From Ferrimonas aestuarii (GTDB lineage: Bacteria; Pseudomonadota; Gammaproteobacteria; Enterobacterales; Shewanellaceae): a stretch of DNA of 64,000 nucleotides. Each line of letters opens with the position of its first letter. Within the stretch, counting starts at the first letter, position 1. A program made the translations under genes and the position numbers. Below, piece by piece: positions 24,722 through 34,738 of the stretch. The notes under the pieces are model-generated. The model had not been told where the DNA came from and did not search any database. It was given only the letters and a program-made list of their open reading frames with translations. Where the stretch lies: the NCBI RefSeq assembly GCF_005116665.1, contig NZ_SWCJ01000011.1, forward strand, positions 62,001-126,000. The letters are read 5' to 3'.

Positions 24722-26944
24722 GAACAGGTAGAAGCTGTCGTCCCCAGTATCGGCATGACCCCATGCCAATGCTGCGGGGCCCAATTTCGTTTCCGCACCG
24801 AGAAACAAGCTACCAGAGTAGATAAGGTCGCCCATATCCACGCTGTCTTTCTCTAGCCAAACATTACCGGCTTCGAGAGAGAAGCCCACATAGACTGGAA
24901 TCGATAACCCCAACGTGCCCTCTGACAGATCGTAGGTGTACACACCCGCAGCCAGTGCTCGGTGACTGCCAAACAGAGAATCACGATAGAATCCGGACAG
25001 GTTCAAGAAACCACCTAAAGACTGCAGCTGACTTAAGCTGACTCCATCTTCATTCACCGACTGGTATTCGGTTTTAATGAACCCGCTGTGCTGATCCCAA
25101 TGAGTGGCGCCAACCCATTGAAACTCGTACTGGATGGAGCGGGCATTAGACCGAGGTTGATCATCGAACGTAAGATCTGAGCGCTCATCAAGGTGAGCCA
25201 CACTCACCAACAGTTTGGTTCCCTCGGTGGGAAACATAAACTGATCCAGCGAATCATAGCCGAACGTTAAACGCGCCCCATTAACCTCGTATTCGCCGAG
25301 GTTGCTGAAAAAGTTGGAGCTTTGGTTTTCCAGATCGCCTGTCTCGTACATGTAGGACAGCTCCAGCTGCGCCTCAGTCCCGATATTGATGCCGGCACCC
25401 ACAGTGAAATTACTGCTGTCACGACGCACCTCTTTAAAGGGAAACGCCTCATCTTCAATGATGCTGTCCCACAGTTCTTTGTGATACTCAAAGTGACCTC
25501 GAAGGTACCATTTCTGGGTGGTCTCCAAAGGCAAGTAGAGTTCGCTTTTAACGCGCTGATCGTTGCCGATCCCCAGCTCATTTCGCCACTGGGCACCGAA
25601 CAGGTGTAGGTTGTTTACTGTGTAGGCCACGTCGACGTTAACTCGAGAAACATCATCGAAGTTATCCTCAAAACGCAGGCCAAGCTCAAGCAGATTGGGG
25701 CCCCAGCTCTTGCCAGCGACATCCAACACCAGCACGTGGCCTTCGGGACGCTCATCGATGTGGGCATCCACCTGCTCAAATTCATTTAACGCATACACCC
25801 GGGCGATGGCGTTTTCGATCTCGTCCTGCTCAAGCAGTTCCCCAGGTTTCACCCCTAAGGCATTCATGATGTGCGCATCATTGACCCAGGAGTTGTTGTT
25901 GAGCTCCACGGCCATCAGTTCGCCACGGCCCTTACGCAACCAAAACTCTCGCACCGCAATCTTCTGATCTTGGTAGGCGCGATACGCCTCCTCAGAAATG
26001 GACAACTCTTTCAGTCGAGCTAACTCTACCTTCGCCGCCTTTTCACCTCGAGGAATCATCTCCGGCATCAGGTCAAAATCACTGGTTCCCACACCATCAA
26101 TTTCAGGCACCAACAGGATGTCCTGTTCAGACATCAACGTCACCTGTTGGTCTCGAGTCATGTTGGTCAAATACCCCGTTAACTGATCGACTACATCGAA
26201 GACCGACTTCAGCTCATCTTGACTCTTTAGTGGGGTGCCGATGTCGACGGCAATAATGATGTCGGCCCCCATCTCCTTAACCACGCTCACCGGAAGGTTG
26301 TTGGCCATGCCACCATCCACCAGCATCTTGCCCTGATATTCAATGGGAGCCAGCGCACCAGGAACGGTCATGCTGGCCTGCATCGCCACCACCAGATTAC
26401 CGGAGTCAAGCACCACTTCACTGCGATCCGCCAAGTTGGTGGCCACGGTGCGCAGCGGAATCGCCAGATCGTCAAAATGATTTAGCTCAGGGATGGTACC
26501 TACCGAGCGCCGAATCAGCGAACGCATGGTCTGCCCTTGAAGCGCCCCCTTTGGAAACTTCACTTCGCTGCCGTCAAAACCCATTTTGAGGGGCAGTGGA
26601 AACTCATTATGTTGTTGCTTGTGTCGATAGGAGAGATCTTCTCGAGGCACGTCGTCATCGAAGCCGGTATTAAAATCCATCGACATCATGATGCTTTCGA
26701 TGTCATCGGCACTGTAACCCAAAGCATATAGGCCAGCGATGTAGGCTCCCATTGAGGTACCCGCAATATGATCCACCGGAATGTGATTTTGCTCCAGCAC
26801 TCTCAGCACCCCAATGTGGGCGGCTCCTTTGGCACCACCACCGGAGAGCACAACCCCAATTTCAGGGCGCTCTTTCGCTTGTAGGCCAACAACAGACAGG
26901 GCTAAGGCCATCACCAATAATCGAATTAACACAGGCTTCCTCAA
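24704..26944 (-). CDS. Patatin-like phospholipase with C-terminal outer-membrane barrel (PlpD type)
   Basis: A 746-residue protein. A signal peptide (cleavage near LQAKE) is followed by a patatin domain with oxyanion loop GGGAKG, nucleophile Ser64 in GTSMG and catalytic Asp210 in DGG. A POTRA-like segment (about 360-420) and a C-terminal 16-strand BamA/Omp85-type barrel ending in FYLFLGKSF follow. This is the layout of Pseudomonas PlpD, a type Vd secretion protein. The enzyme domain would be displayed or released outside the cell. Here the start overlaps the stop of the upstream sensor gene by 4 bp, so the two form an operon. The 3' end overlaps hxpB. Confidence 0.92.
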   Translation of the reverse strand: MRKPVLIRLLVMALALSVVGLQAKERPEIGVVLSGGGAKGAAHIGVLRVLEQNHIPVDHIAGTSMGAYIAGLYALGYSADDIESIMMSMDFNTGFDDDVPREDLSYRHKQQHNEFPLPLKMGFDGSEVKFPKGALQGQTMRSLIRRSVGTIPELNHFDDLAIPLRTVATNLADRSEVVLDSGNLVVAMQASMTVPGALAPIEYQGKMLVDGGMANNLPVSVVKEMGADIIIAVDIGTPLKSQDELKSVFDVVDQLTGYLTNMTRDQQVTLMSEQDILLVPEIDGVGTSDFDLMPEMIPRGEKAAKVELARLKELSISEEAYRAYQDQKIAVREFWLRKGRGELMAVELNNNSWVNDAHIMNALGVKPGELLEQDEIENAIARVYALNEFEQVDAHIDERPEGHVLVLDVAGKSWGPNLLELGLRFEDNFDDVSRVNVDVAYTVNNLHLFGAQWRNELGIGNDQRVKSELYLPLETTQKWYLRGHFEYHKELWDSIIEDEAFPFKEVRRDSSNFTVGAGINIGTEAQLELSYMYETGDLENQSSNFFSNLGEYEVNGARLTFGYDSLDQFMFPTEGTKLLVSVAHLDERSDLTFDDQPRSNARSIQYEFQWVGATHWDQHSGFIKTEYQSVNEDGVSLSQLQSLGGFLNLSGFYRDSLFGSHRALAAGVYTYDLSEGTLGLSIPVYVGFSLEAGNVWLEKDSVDMGDLIYSGSLFLGAETKLGPAALAWGHADTGDDSFYLFLGKSF

Positions 26945-29900
26945 TCAACTAACGCGTCTTCTAGGGACATCTGTTTATTTTCGCTGTAGCCTTCAATCCA
27001 TGCTAGGCATTGAGGCTCCGGCATCGGCCGAGCAAAGCGGAATCCTTGGATAAAGTGGCAGCCCTGCTCAATCAAAAACTGCTGTTGAGCCAGTGTCTCC
27101 ACCCCTTCCGCAATCACCGACAACTCTAGGTTTCGGCCTAAGTCTAGAATACTGCAAGTAATAGCCCGATTCGCTTTGTTTTCCAACATAGATTGGATGA
27201 AAGAGCGGTCGATCTTGAGGCTGGTCACCGCAAACTGGCTCAGATAGGCCAATGATGAGTAGCCAGTACCAAAATCGTCCACCGCCACTCTCACTCCAAG
27301 CTCTCTCAAGGCTTTGAGGTGGTCTTTAGCTAGACCGACCTGCTGCATCAATACCCCTTCGGTGATCTCAAGACACAACCGCCGAGGATCCATGCCCACC
27401 TGCTGTAGAGTCTGTTTAATCACTTCCACGTAGTTGTGTTCGCAGAAGTGGCTGGCAGACACGTTCACCGACAGCGTCATCTCATCATAGCTCGGCCATT
27501 TCACAAATTGGCGACAGGCTTGCTTGAGCATCCAGCGATCCAGCGCAATGATCAAACCGCTGGACTCAGCCAACTCGATGAATCGCTGCGGAGACACCTG
27601 CTGGCCATCTTCGCGGCGCCATCGCATCAAGGCTTCCACTGCCACTACCTTGCCGCGAGTGACATCCAGCACTGGCTGAAAATGGATATCGAGAGCGTTC
27701 AATGCCAGAGCTTGACGCAATTCGGTTTCCATCTCCAACTGATAGGTGGCTTTGGCGTCTTTGTCGGGCGTGTAACAACACACCTGGCCGCGCCCTTGCT
27801 CTTTGGCGTGATACATCGCCAGATCGGCGTTTTTCAACAGCTCTTCAGCTTGCTGGCCATGTTCAGGGTAGCAAGCCACTCCGATACTGACCGACAAGTA
27901 AAACTGCTGACTGCGAACCTTAATAGGACGCTCTAAGCAGTTGATCAGCCCCTGCGCAAGCTCCATCACCTGCTCTTTGGACGCCACATCAGGCACCACC
28001 ACTACGAACTCGTCACCACCAAAGCGGCACAGCGTTCCAGCATCATCAAGCCGCGCCGCCAGTAAGGAGCTGATCTCTTGGAGCAATGCATCACCGGTAC
28101 CATGACCGAAGGTGTCATTGATGTGTTTGAAGCGATCCAAATCGAGGAACAGTAGCGCTAACTGAGTGGTGTTGCCGTCCACCAGATAGCCTTTCATCAG
28201 TTTATCGAAGTAGCTGCGATTGGGCAGGCCAGTCACTCGGTCGTAGTTGGCCAGTTGCTTCAGCTCAATCTCTCGCTTTTTACGCTCTGAGATGTCCGAG
28301 AACAGCGCCACATAATAATCATCACCGTCGTCTACCGTCATCCGGGACAGGTTCAGCCACACGGGCACCGTGCCACCAGCTCGGGTTTTCAGGTCCAGCT
28401 CTCCGCCCCAGTTATGCTTCTGCTGAAGGGACGCGATAACCTCAGAATCATGAAGCAATTGATGGGCCGGACGCCCAATCAACTCGCCAACGCTGTAACC
28501 AAGAATGGATACCGCGGAGGCGTTGTTGGCGCCAATCAAGCCCTGTTCATCGATGATCAACATCCCCTCGGAGGTGTTCTCAACCGCGTGCGCATAGAGC
28601 GTGTGCTGGTGTGCCATCTGACGCACATTGGTTTTATCGGTAAATACCCCTGCAATCACTTTGGCCTTGCCGGTATCCAGATCGCGCTCAATGGCGGTAC
28701 CCGACACCCATAACCAGCGCCACTCCCCTAGGGGGCTAATCACTCGAAACTCCACATTAAGCCGCTGCTGCTCGCCATTTACGATGGCATTCCACGCTTG
28801 CTCAGCGGCATCACGATCATACCGATGCAGATTCATCCCCTTGCGAGGCAGGCGCATCGGCCGGGTGGAATGAGACAGCGTCGACTGCCGATTTTCGATA
28901 TAGAAGCTGTCGCTGCTGGCGTCCCACTCCCAGATGTCTGAACCGCTGCCCTGCAGGGCGAGCTGCAATCGATGCTGGCTCTGCTTCAGCGCATCGTTAA
29001 TTTGTCGTTGGCGCCTCAACTGATTTCGCCAATACTCGGTTAGTAACAAGGCCAACGCCAAGATCAGAAGGATCGATAAAATCTGAATGCCGCGAGATTG
29101 CCACCAGTACTGCTGAACCTCGAAATCCAGCGTCACCAATTTCGGGTACCAGGCACCGTTTACCTGCCCCTGAAGCACCAACTGATGTTTCCCCGCAGGC
29201 AACTGGGACAGATTCACGGCGGTTTCGTCATGAATCTCCACAAAGGGCGCTTCCTTGCCATTCAAGTTCAATCGGTAGCGCACTGGCACCCCATTGGCGT
29301 CAGAGATCGCCTCCACCCCAAAGCCGATGGTCACTAAGCTGTAGTTAGGCTCTATCACCACAGGTTCACGCCCAGGGGAGAGGTATAACCGACTACGCTG
29401 AGGGTACTGAACCTGCACCGATTCGATCAGCAGTTGCCCCTGTGACGCCTCCTCCTCAATCAAGGATGGGTCTAACTTCCACAGCCCTGAAGTGCTACCA
29501 AGCCACAAGATGCCTTGCTTGTCTTCAAACAGAGCGCCTTCACTGACCTCCAAACCATGCAGGCCTCGGTCGTCCCCCAAGGGAATAAGCTGATGTTTCT
29601 CAGGCTGATAAAGTAAGATCTGATCAAGGCAGCCGATGATGGCTCCCTCTTTTGAAGCCAGCATGGAAAACGGGGTACGGCAATTGACCTGCCACTCAAT
29701 GTCTTTGTTCACGGCCTGTTGTTTAGGGATATCAACCTCGAACACCCCCTCACCATAACTGCCGATCAGCAAGCGCTCATCACTCAAAGCGATGATGTTA
29801 CCTATGTGGTATTGCTCGTTGGTATCAGGGAGCCAATACAGGCGGTCCTGATAAGCTCCAGTTGTCAGTGATAACTCTCCAAAACGGCGCATGCCACCAA

Positions 29901-31338
29901 TCCACAGCGTGTCACCAAGCTCATAGGCAACTCGAACACTTTCAATGGGTTTACCATCAACCAATACCCGCTCCACCTGACCACTGGCTTTATCGAAACG
30001 GTAAAAGAAGGTATCGGTACTTACCCAGATGCTGTCTTTTCCTTGTTGGAGGCCCAAGATCACTCGCTGCCTCATCGATTCACCGTTTTCGGTGACCAAT
30101 AATCGATGGCTGTAATCCTGTCGATTCCACAGAAACAGCCCTTTCGAGGTACCAAGCAGCAGTTGGTCTTTACCTACAGGCATCAGCCCAAATACGGCAT
30201 CTACATTATCCAGATCGCGAATTTGATGGGTTATGCGTTCCCCAGTGGCGAAGTTGATCTCATCCAGACCATTCTCATGGGCAACGTAAAAACCGTTTTC
30301 ATCGCCCCAGGTAGACCAAACCAGCTCATTGGATAACGAAGGCTCGGTTCGACTGTTATATTTAGCGAGAATATAGGGCTCCGGTTGCTCCATCACCACC
30401 ACGCCCGCATTAAGTGTGGCAAGCCAGATGTTGCCCAAAGGATCCAGCTGCAACTTGTAGAGGCTGTTGCTCTCCGCGAAGAACTTATCGTGATCGCCAA
30501 GGGTGGTCAGTTCCTTGGTGTCTGGATTCACTTTTAACAGGTGCCGCTGGCCCAGCATCCACAGCATCCCTTGGGGACCTTGCTCAATACTTCGTACCCC
30601 ACCAAACTCTCTGGCCAACAAGGTAAATGCATCCCCCTGTTGCAGGAACACACCTTCGCTGCCCGATAACCACAGCTGCTGATGGTCATCCACAAACATC
30701 GACGAAATGCGGCCATTGTCCTTCGACCACGGGATAGAGTGAAACGACTCCTGCTCCAGATCAAAGCCAATCAAGCGCTCTCTCGAGGCTATGATCACCT
30801 GCTGATCATGATGAACGATGGTGTGAGCGACGCCACTGCCGCTCGGAAGCACCCCAAGAAAACGCAATGACATGGCGCTAATATCGAGTCGATAAAGCTC
30901 ATTTTTATCATTCACCAGCCACAATTTGTTGTCGCTGATCTCACTAATTGCAATGCTACTGGAACGGCGGAAGTTGCCAAAACGCTGTACCCCAAGCATC
31001 TCAGTTCGCTCTTCATTGGGGTAATAGAGATAGAGATCGTGTTCAGTGGAAACCAACAGCAGTTCGGGGGTCAGCTCTCGCACAGCACGAATGATGCCGT
31101 CACCAAACATGGTGGAGCCAGAAGCGACATCGATGCGACGCGTTTTGTGGCTAGCCAAACGATAGAGGCCATTATGGGACGCCACCCACACCATGCCGTT
31201 GTGAGCGATATCGATATCGTAGATCGAATTAACCGACAGCCCATTGGCTTGGTCAAAGTGTCGCGTGACTAACTCTGTCGCCATCAGCGACGAACAAAAA
31301 AGAGCCAGACACAAAAATAATGTCGTTATTGTTTTCAC
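26941..31338 (-). CDS. Periplasmic propeller sensor with PAS, GGDEF and EAL domains
   Basis: About 1465 residues. A signal peptide (KTITTLFLCLALFCSSLMA) precedes a large periplasmic region of two-component-regulator propeller repeats (to about 630), each containing motifs such as GNIWLATLNAG or GILWLGSTSGLWKLD, and a Y_Y_Y-type domain (about 640-750). One TM helix (about 765-785, ILSILLILALALLLTEYW) leads to two PAS segments (about 805-920 and 925-1040), GGDEF (about 1050-1205) and EAL (about 1220-1460). GGDEF is intact (RFGGDEFVV) without a recognisable RxxD site. EAL is complete (VEALMRW, LEITE, DDFGTG, LKIDRSF, AEGVE). It probably senses a periplasmic ligand and sets c-di-GMP. A GTG at 31338 fits the signal peptide; GTG at 31371 is the alternative. 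Confidence 0.93.
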   Translation of the reverse strand: MKTITTLFLCLALFCSSLMATELVTRHFDQANGLSVNSIYDIDIAHNGMVWVASHNGLYRLASHKTRRIDVASGSTMFGDGIIRAVRELTPELLLVSTEHDLYLYYPNEERTEMLGVQRFGNFRRSSSIAISEISDNKLWLVNDKNELYRLDISAMSLRFLGVLPSGSGVAHTIVHHDQQVIIASRERLIGFDLEQESFHSIPWSKDNGRISSMFVDDHQQLWLSGSEGVFLQQGDAFTLLAREFGGVRSIEQGPQGMLWMLGQRHLLKVNPDTKELTTLGDHDKFFAESNSLYKLQLDPLGNIWLATLNAGVVVMEQPEPYILAKYNSRTEPSLSNELVWSTWGDENGFYVAHENGLDEINFATGERITHQIRDLDNVDAVFGLMPVGKDQLLLGTSKGLFLWNRQDYSHRLLVTENGESMRQRVILGLQQGKDSIWVSTDTFFYRFDKASGQVERVLVDGKPIESVRVAYELGDTLWIGGMRRFGELSLTTGAYQDRLYWLPDTNEQYHIGNIIALSDERLLIGSYGEGVFEVDIPKQQAVNKDIEWQVNCRTPFSMLASKEGAIIGCLDQILLYQPEKHQLIPLGDDRGLHGLEVSEGALFEDKQGILWLGSTSGLWKLDPSLIEEEASQGQLLIESVQVQYPQRSRLYLSPGREPVVIEPNYSLVTIGFGVEAISDANGVPVRYRLNLNGKEAPFVEIHDETAVNLSQLPAGKHQLVLQGQVNGAWYPKLVTLDFEVQQYWWQSRGIQILSILLILALALLLTEYWRNQLRRQRQINDALKQSQHRLQLALQGSGSDIWEWDASSDSFYIENRQSTLSHSTRPMRLPRKGMNLHRYDRDAAEQAWNAIVNGEQQRLNVEFRVISPLGEWRWLWVSGTAIERDLDTGKAKVIAGVFTDKTNVRQMAHQHTLYAHAVENTSEGMLIIDEQGLIGANNASAVSILGYSVGELIGRPAHQLLHDSEVIASLQQKHNWGGELDLKTRAGGTVPVWLNLSRMTVDDGDDYYVALFSDISERKKREIELKQLANYDRVTGLPNRSYFDKLMKGYLVDGNTTQLALLFLDLDRFKHINDTFGHGTGDALLQEISSLLAARLDDAGTLCRFGGDEFVVVVPDVASKEQVMELAQGLINCLERPIKVRSQQFYLSVSIGVACYPEHGQQAEELLKNADLAMYHAKEQGRGQVCCYTPDKDAKATYQLEMETELRQALALNALDIHFQPVLDVTRGKVVAVEALMRWRREDGQQVSPQRFIELAESSGLIIALDRWMLKQACRQFVKWPSYDEMTLSVNVSASHFCEHNYVEVIKQTLQQVGMDPRRLCLEITEGVLMQQVGLAKDHLKALRELGVRVAVDDFGTGYSSLAYLSQFAVTSLKIDRSFIQSMLENKANRAITCSILDLGRNLELSVIAEGVETLAQQQFLIEQGCHFIQGFRFARPMPEPQCLAWIEGYSENKQMSLEDALVD

Positions 31339-31463
31339 GGGATTGCACTTTTGTGGTCTGCTAGCGCTCACTTTAAAGATGCGGCTAGAAAAGATCTATT
31401 TATCGTTGAAATTTGTGCGCGATATTCAGTTTTGGTTCAAACTCCTGCTCAGTATTTAACCAC

Positions 31464-31492
31464 AAAAAAAGCGGCCGAAGCCGCTTTTTTAA
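31464..31492. terminator. Rho-independent terminator of lpd
   Basis: The stem AAAAAAGCGGC / GCCGCTTTTTT with a CGAA loop has T-runs on both strands. On the minus strand it ends the pdhR-aceEF-lpd block. Confidence 0.92.
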
Positions 31493-31510
31493 TTTCAATT
31501 ACTTTAACCG

Positions 31511-32935
31511 TTAGCGCTTCTTAGCTTTTGGGTTTGGCAGATCGGTAATGCTGCCTTCGTATACCTCTGCGGCCAAGCCAATGGACTCATGCAGAGTTGG
31601 GTGAGCGTGGATGGTCAATGCCAGATCTTCGGCATCGCAGCCCATCTCAATTGCTAAGCCAATCTCACCCAGCAGTTCACCACCGTTGCTGCCTACGATC
31701 GCGCCACCGATGATGCGGTGAGAGTCTTTATCGAAGATCAACTTGGTCATGCCGTCAGAAGCGTCCTGAGCGATGGCTCGGCCACTGGCGGCCCAAGGGA
31801 AGGTCGCAGTTTCGTAGTTAACGCCCTGCTCTTTGGCTTCCTTCTCGGTCAGACCAACCCATGCCACTTCCGGATCGGTGTAAGCGATGGATGGGATCAC
31901 CTTAGGATCGAAGTAGTGCTTCTTACCGGCAATCACTTCCGCAGCCACGTGGCCTTCATGCACACCTTTGTGCGCCAGCATTGGCTGACCGACGATGTCG
32001 CCGATGGCGTGAATATGGTTAACGTTAGTACGCATCTGCTTATCAACGTTGATGAAGCCGCGCTCGTCAATCTTCACGCCAGCTTTGTCGGCGTCGATCA
32101 ACTTGCCGTTTGGTGTACGACCAATGGCCACCAATACTGCGTCGTAACGCTGAGGCTCTGCCGGGGCTTTCTTGCCTTCCATGGTCACGTAGATGCCATC
32201 GTCTTTGGCTTCTACTGTGGTCACCTTGGTTTGCAGCATGAAGTTAAACTTGTTCTTCATGCGCTTGGTGAACACACGAACCACGTCTTTGTCTGCCGCA
32301 GGAATAACCTGATCCAGCATCTCAACCACTTCCACTTGGCTACCCAGCGCATGGTATACGGTACCCATCTCCAGACCGATGATGCCACCGCCCATGATCA
32401 GCAGTTTTTCAGGAACTTCTTTGAGCTCAAGTGCGTCGGTAGAATCCCAGATACGTGGGTCTTCATGAGGGATGAATGGCAGCTCGATTGGGCGAGAGCC
32501 GGCAGCGATAATGGCGTGGTCGAAGTTGATCACTGTGGTGCCGTCTGCGCCTTCAACGGCGATGCTGTTAGGACCGGTAAACTTACCGAAACCGTTAACC
32601 ACATTCACCTTACGCATCTTGGCCATGCCACCCAGACCACCGGTCAATTGACCGATAACCTTCTCTTTGTGGGCACGCACTTTGTCCAGATCGATCTGAG
32701 GCTCACCAAAGCTCACGCCGTGATCAGCCATCGCTTTGGCTTCATCGATCACTTTGGCAACGTGAAGCAGTGCTTTTGAAGGGATACATCCAACGTTCAG
32801 ACACACACCACCTAGGGTGCTAAAACGCTCGATAATGACGGTTTCAAGGCCTAGATCGGCAGCTCGAAACGCTGCGGAGTAACCGGCAGGTCCGGCACCG
32901 AGAACCACGACTTGGGTTTTGATCTCGTTGCTCAT
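31511..32935 (-). CDS. lpd: Dihydrolipoyl dehydrogenase (E3)
   Basis: A 474-residue FAD flavoprotein that reoxidises dihydrolipoamide in pyruvate and 2-oxoglutarate dehydrogenases. The FAD motif GAGPAG, redox-active disulphide Cys45/Cys50 in GGVCLNVGC, NAD-binding GGGIIGLEMG and C-terminal catalytic HAHPTLHES are all present, and the sequence is very close to E. coli Lpd, including the C-terminal PNPKAKKR. I chose the ATG at 32935 with GAGGA upstream; the frame is open further upstream but has no homology there. It follows aceF after a 126-bp gap with a hairpin and probably also has its own promoter, as in E. coli. Confidence 0.98.
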   Translation of the reverse strand: MSNEIKTQVVVLGAGPAGYSAAFRAADLGLETVIIERFSTLGGVCLNVGCIPSKALLHVAKVIDEAKAMADHGVSFGEPQIDLDKVRAHKEKVIGQLTGGLGGMAKMRKVNVVNGFGKFTGPNSIAVEGADGTTVINFDHAIIAAGSRPIELPFIPHEDPRIWDSTDALELKEVPEKLLIMGGGIIGLEMGTVYHALGSQVEVVEMLDQVIPAADKDVVRVFTKRMKNKFNFMLQTKVTTVEAKDDGIYVTMEGKKAPAEPQRYDAVLVAIGRTPNGKLIDADKAGVKIDERGFINVDKQMRTNVNHIHAIGDIVGQPMLAHKGVHEGHVAAEVIAGKKHYFDPKVIPSIAYTDPEVAWVGLTEKEAKEQGVNYETATFPWAASGRAIAQDASDGMTKLIFDKDSHRIIGGAIVGSNGGELLGEIGLAIEMGCDAEDLALTIHAHPTLHESIGLAAEVYEGSITDLPNPKAKKR

Positions 32936-33019
32936 ATTGTCCTCTATTTTTATTTTCATTCCGTTGGGGCAGACGCCACCCTCTAAGGGGGTGATGGCAT
33001 TGTACTGCCCAAGCTCGAT

Positions 33020-33056
33020 AAACAAAAGGCCAACCCGAAGGGCTGACCTTTATCTA
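33020..33056 (-). terminator. Hairpin between aceF and lpd (terminator or attenuator)
   Basis: On the minus strand AAAGGTCAGCCC-TTCG-GGTTGGCCTTT forms a stem with two wobble or imperfect pairs and a stable TTCG loop, followed by TGTTT. It probably reduces readthrough from aceEF into lpd. Confidence 0.65.
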
Positions 33057-33061
33057 CAGAT

Positions 33062-34726
33062 TTACAGAATCAATCGACGGATATCCGCCAAATTCTGGCT
33101 CAGGGTAGTGATAAAGCGTGCGGCATCGGCACCGTCGATCACTCGGTGATCGTAAGACAGTGCCAGCGGCAGCATCAGGCGTGGCTGGAACGCTTGTCCA
33201 TCCCACTTCGGCTTCATCTCAGAGCGAGACACACCCAGAATGGCCACATCAGGGGCATTCACAATCGGTGTGAACTGAGTACCACCAATGCCACCTAGGC
33301 TGGAGATGGTAATGCAGCTGCCCTGCATGTCTTGAGCTTTGAGTTTGCCCTGACGTGCTTTGGCAGACAGCTCACCCAGATCCTTAGACAGCTCGTTGAT
33401 GCCCTTCTTATTGACATCACGTACCACAGGAACCACCAGACCATTTGGCGTATCGACCGCCACACCGATGTGCACGTACTTCTTCATCACTAGGTTCTCA
33501 CCGTCCGCCGACAGCGAACAGTTGAACTTAGGATGCAGCTCCAGTGCACGAGCCAGCGCTTTAAGGATGAATACCAGCGGCGTCAGTTTCACGCCGTCGT
33601 CCATCTTAGCCGCCAGTTGGTTCTGCTGCTTGCGGAACGCTTCCTGCTCGGTTATGTCCGCCTCATCGAACTGAGTCACATGAGGGATGGTTACCCAGTT
33701 GCGATGCAGGTTCGGACCAGAGATCTTCTGGATACGAGACAGTGGCACCTCTTCCACTTCACCAAACTTGGCAAAGTCGACTTTCGGCTGCTCAATCACC
33801 TGCAGGCCGTTACCGGCACCAGTGCTAGTAGCAGAGCTGGCCTTAGGACGAGACAGCTCGTACTTAACGTAAGCCTGAACGTCCTCTTTGAGGATGCGGT
33901 TCTTACGACCCGTACCAGTCACCTTGGTCAGATCAACACCAAACTCATTAGCCAGACGGCGAACCGCCGGAGAAGCGTACACCGCACCAGATGGCGCCTG
34001 AGCACCCGCAGATGGGTGATGAGGAACTGGTGCCGCTCGCTTGGCTGGCGCGTCCGCTTTCGCAGGCGCTGGGGCCGGTGCAGGCTCCGCCGCAGGGGCT
34101 GGTGCGGGTGCTGGCGCTTCGGCTGGCGCCGAGGCTGCGGTTTCAATCTCAGCGACTAAACCACCTTCGCCGATTTTGTCACCCACGTTTACGTGCAGCG
34201 CTTTCACCACGCCGCCGAAAGGTGCAGGCACCTCCATGGTGGCTTTGTCGGTTTCCAGAGTAATTAGGCCCTGCTCCGCTTCAACGGTGTCGCCGACGGC
34301 AACCAGCACTTCGATGATGTCCACTTCACCGGACTCACCGATGTCTGGAACCACGACTGACTCAACGCTGGCCGTTGCCGGTGCTGCAGCTGGTACAGGC
34401 TCTGCCACTGGGGCCGCCTCTGCAACCGGTGCTGGTGCAGGCTCTTCAGCTGGGGCAGGAGCAGGAGTTTCTGCCGCCGCTTCGCCGCCAGCCACTTCAA
34501 CTAGGGCAATCAGGTCGCCTTCGCTAACTTTGTCGCCAACTTGTACTTTCAGCTCCACCACAGTGCCGGCCTCTTCGCTTGGCACATCCATGGTGGCTTT
34601 GTCGGTCTCAACGGTCAGCAGTGCGCCTTCGGCTTCGATGGCATCACCGGCGGCCACACAGACCTCAATGATCTCAACGGCATCCCCGCCTACGTCCGGT
34701 AAGCGGATCTCTTTTACATTCGCCAT
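33062..34726 (-). CDS. aceF: Pyruvate dehydrogenase E2, dihydrolipoyl acetyltransferase
   Basis: A 554-residue E2 core protein. It has two lipoyl domains with lipoylated lysines at about K43 and K161, both in ETDKATM, separated by Ala/Pro-rich linkers. A peripheral-subunit-binding domain ([19 protein letters not shown]) lies at about 250-290 and the acetyltransferase domain ends with the catalytic [16 protein letters not shown]. coli AceF has three lipoyl domains, so this two-domain form is shorter but common in other bacteria. It starts 12 bp after the aceE stop with an AAGGGG ribosome site. Confidence 0.98.
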   Translation of the reverse strand: MANVKEIRLPDVGGDAVEIIEVCVAAGDAIEAEGALLTVETDKATMDVPSEEAGTVVELKVQVGDKVSEGDLIALVEVAGGEAAAETPAPAPAEEPAPAPVAEAAPVAEPVPAAAPATASVESVVVPDIGESGEVDIIEVLVAVGDTVEAEQGLITLETDKATMEVPAPFGGVVKALHVNVGDKIGEGGLVAEIETAASAPAEAPAPAPAPAAEPAPAPAPAKADAPAKRAAPVPHHPSAGAQAPSGAVYASPAVRRLANEFGVDLTKVTGTGRKNRILKEDVQAYVKYELSRPKASSATSTGAGNGLQVIEQPKVDFAKFGEVEEVPLSRIQKISGPNLHRNWVTIPHVTQFDEADITEQEAFRKQQNQLAAKMDDGVKLTPLVFILKALARALELHPKFNCSLSADGENLVMKKYVHIGVAVDTPNGLVVPVVRDVNKKGINELSKDLGELSAKARQGKLKAQDMQGSCITISSLGGIGGTQFTPIVNAPDVAILGVSRSEMKPKWDGQAFQPRLMLPLALSYDHRVIDGADAARFITTLSQNLADIRRLIL

Positions 34727-34738
34727 TCGCTTATCCCC

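Noticed and set aside
31718..32779. A 353-codon open frame on the plus strand
   Set aside because: It lies fully antisense to lpd, whose protein is strongly conserved. The predicted peptide has no domain pattern and a His/Val-rich antisense composition.
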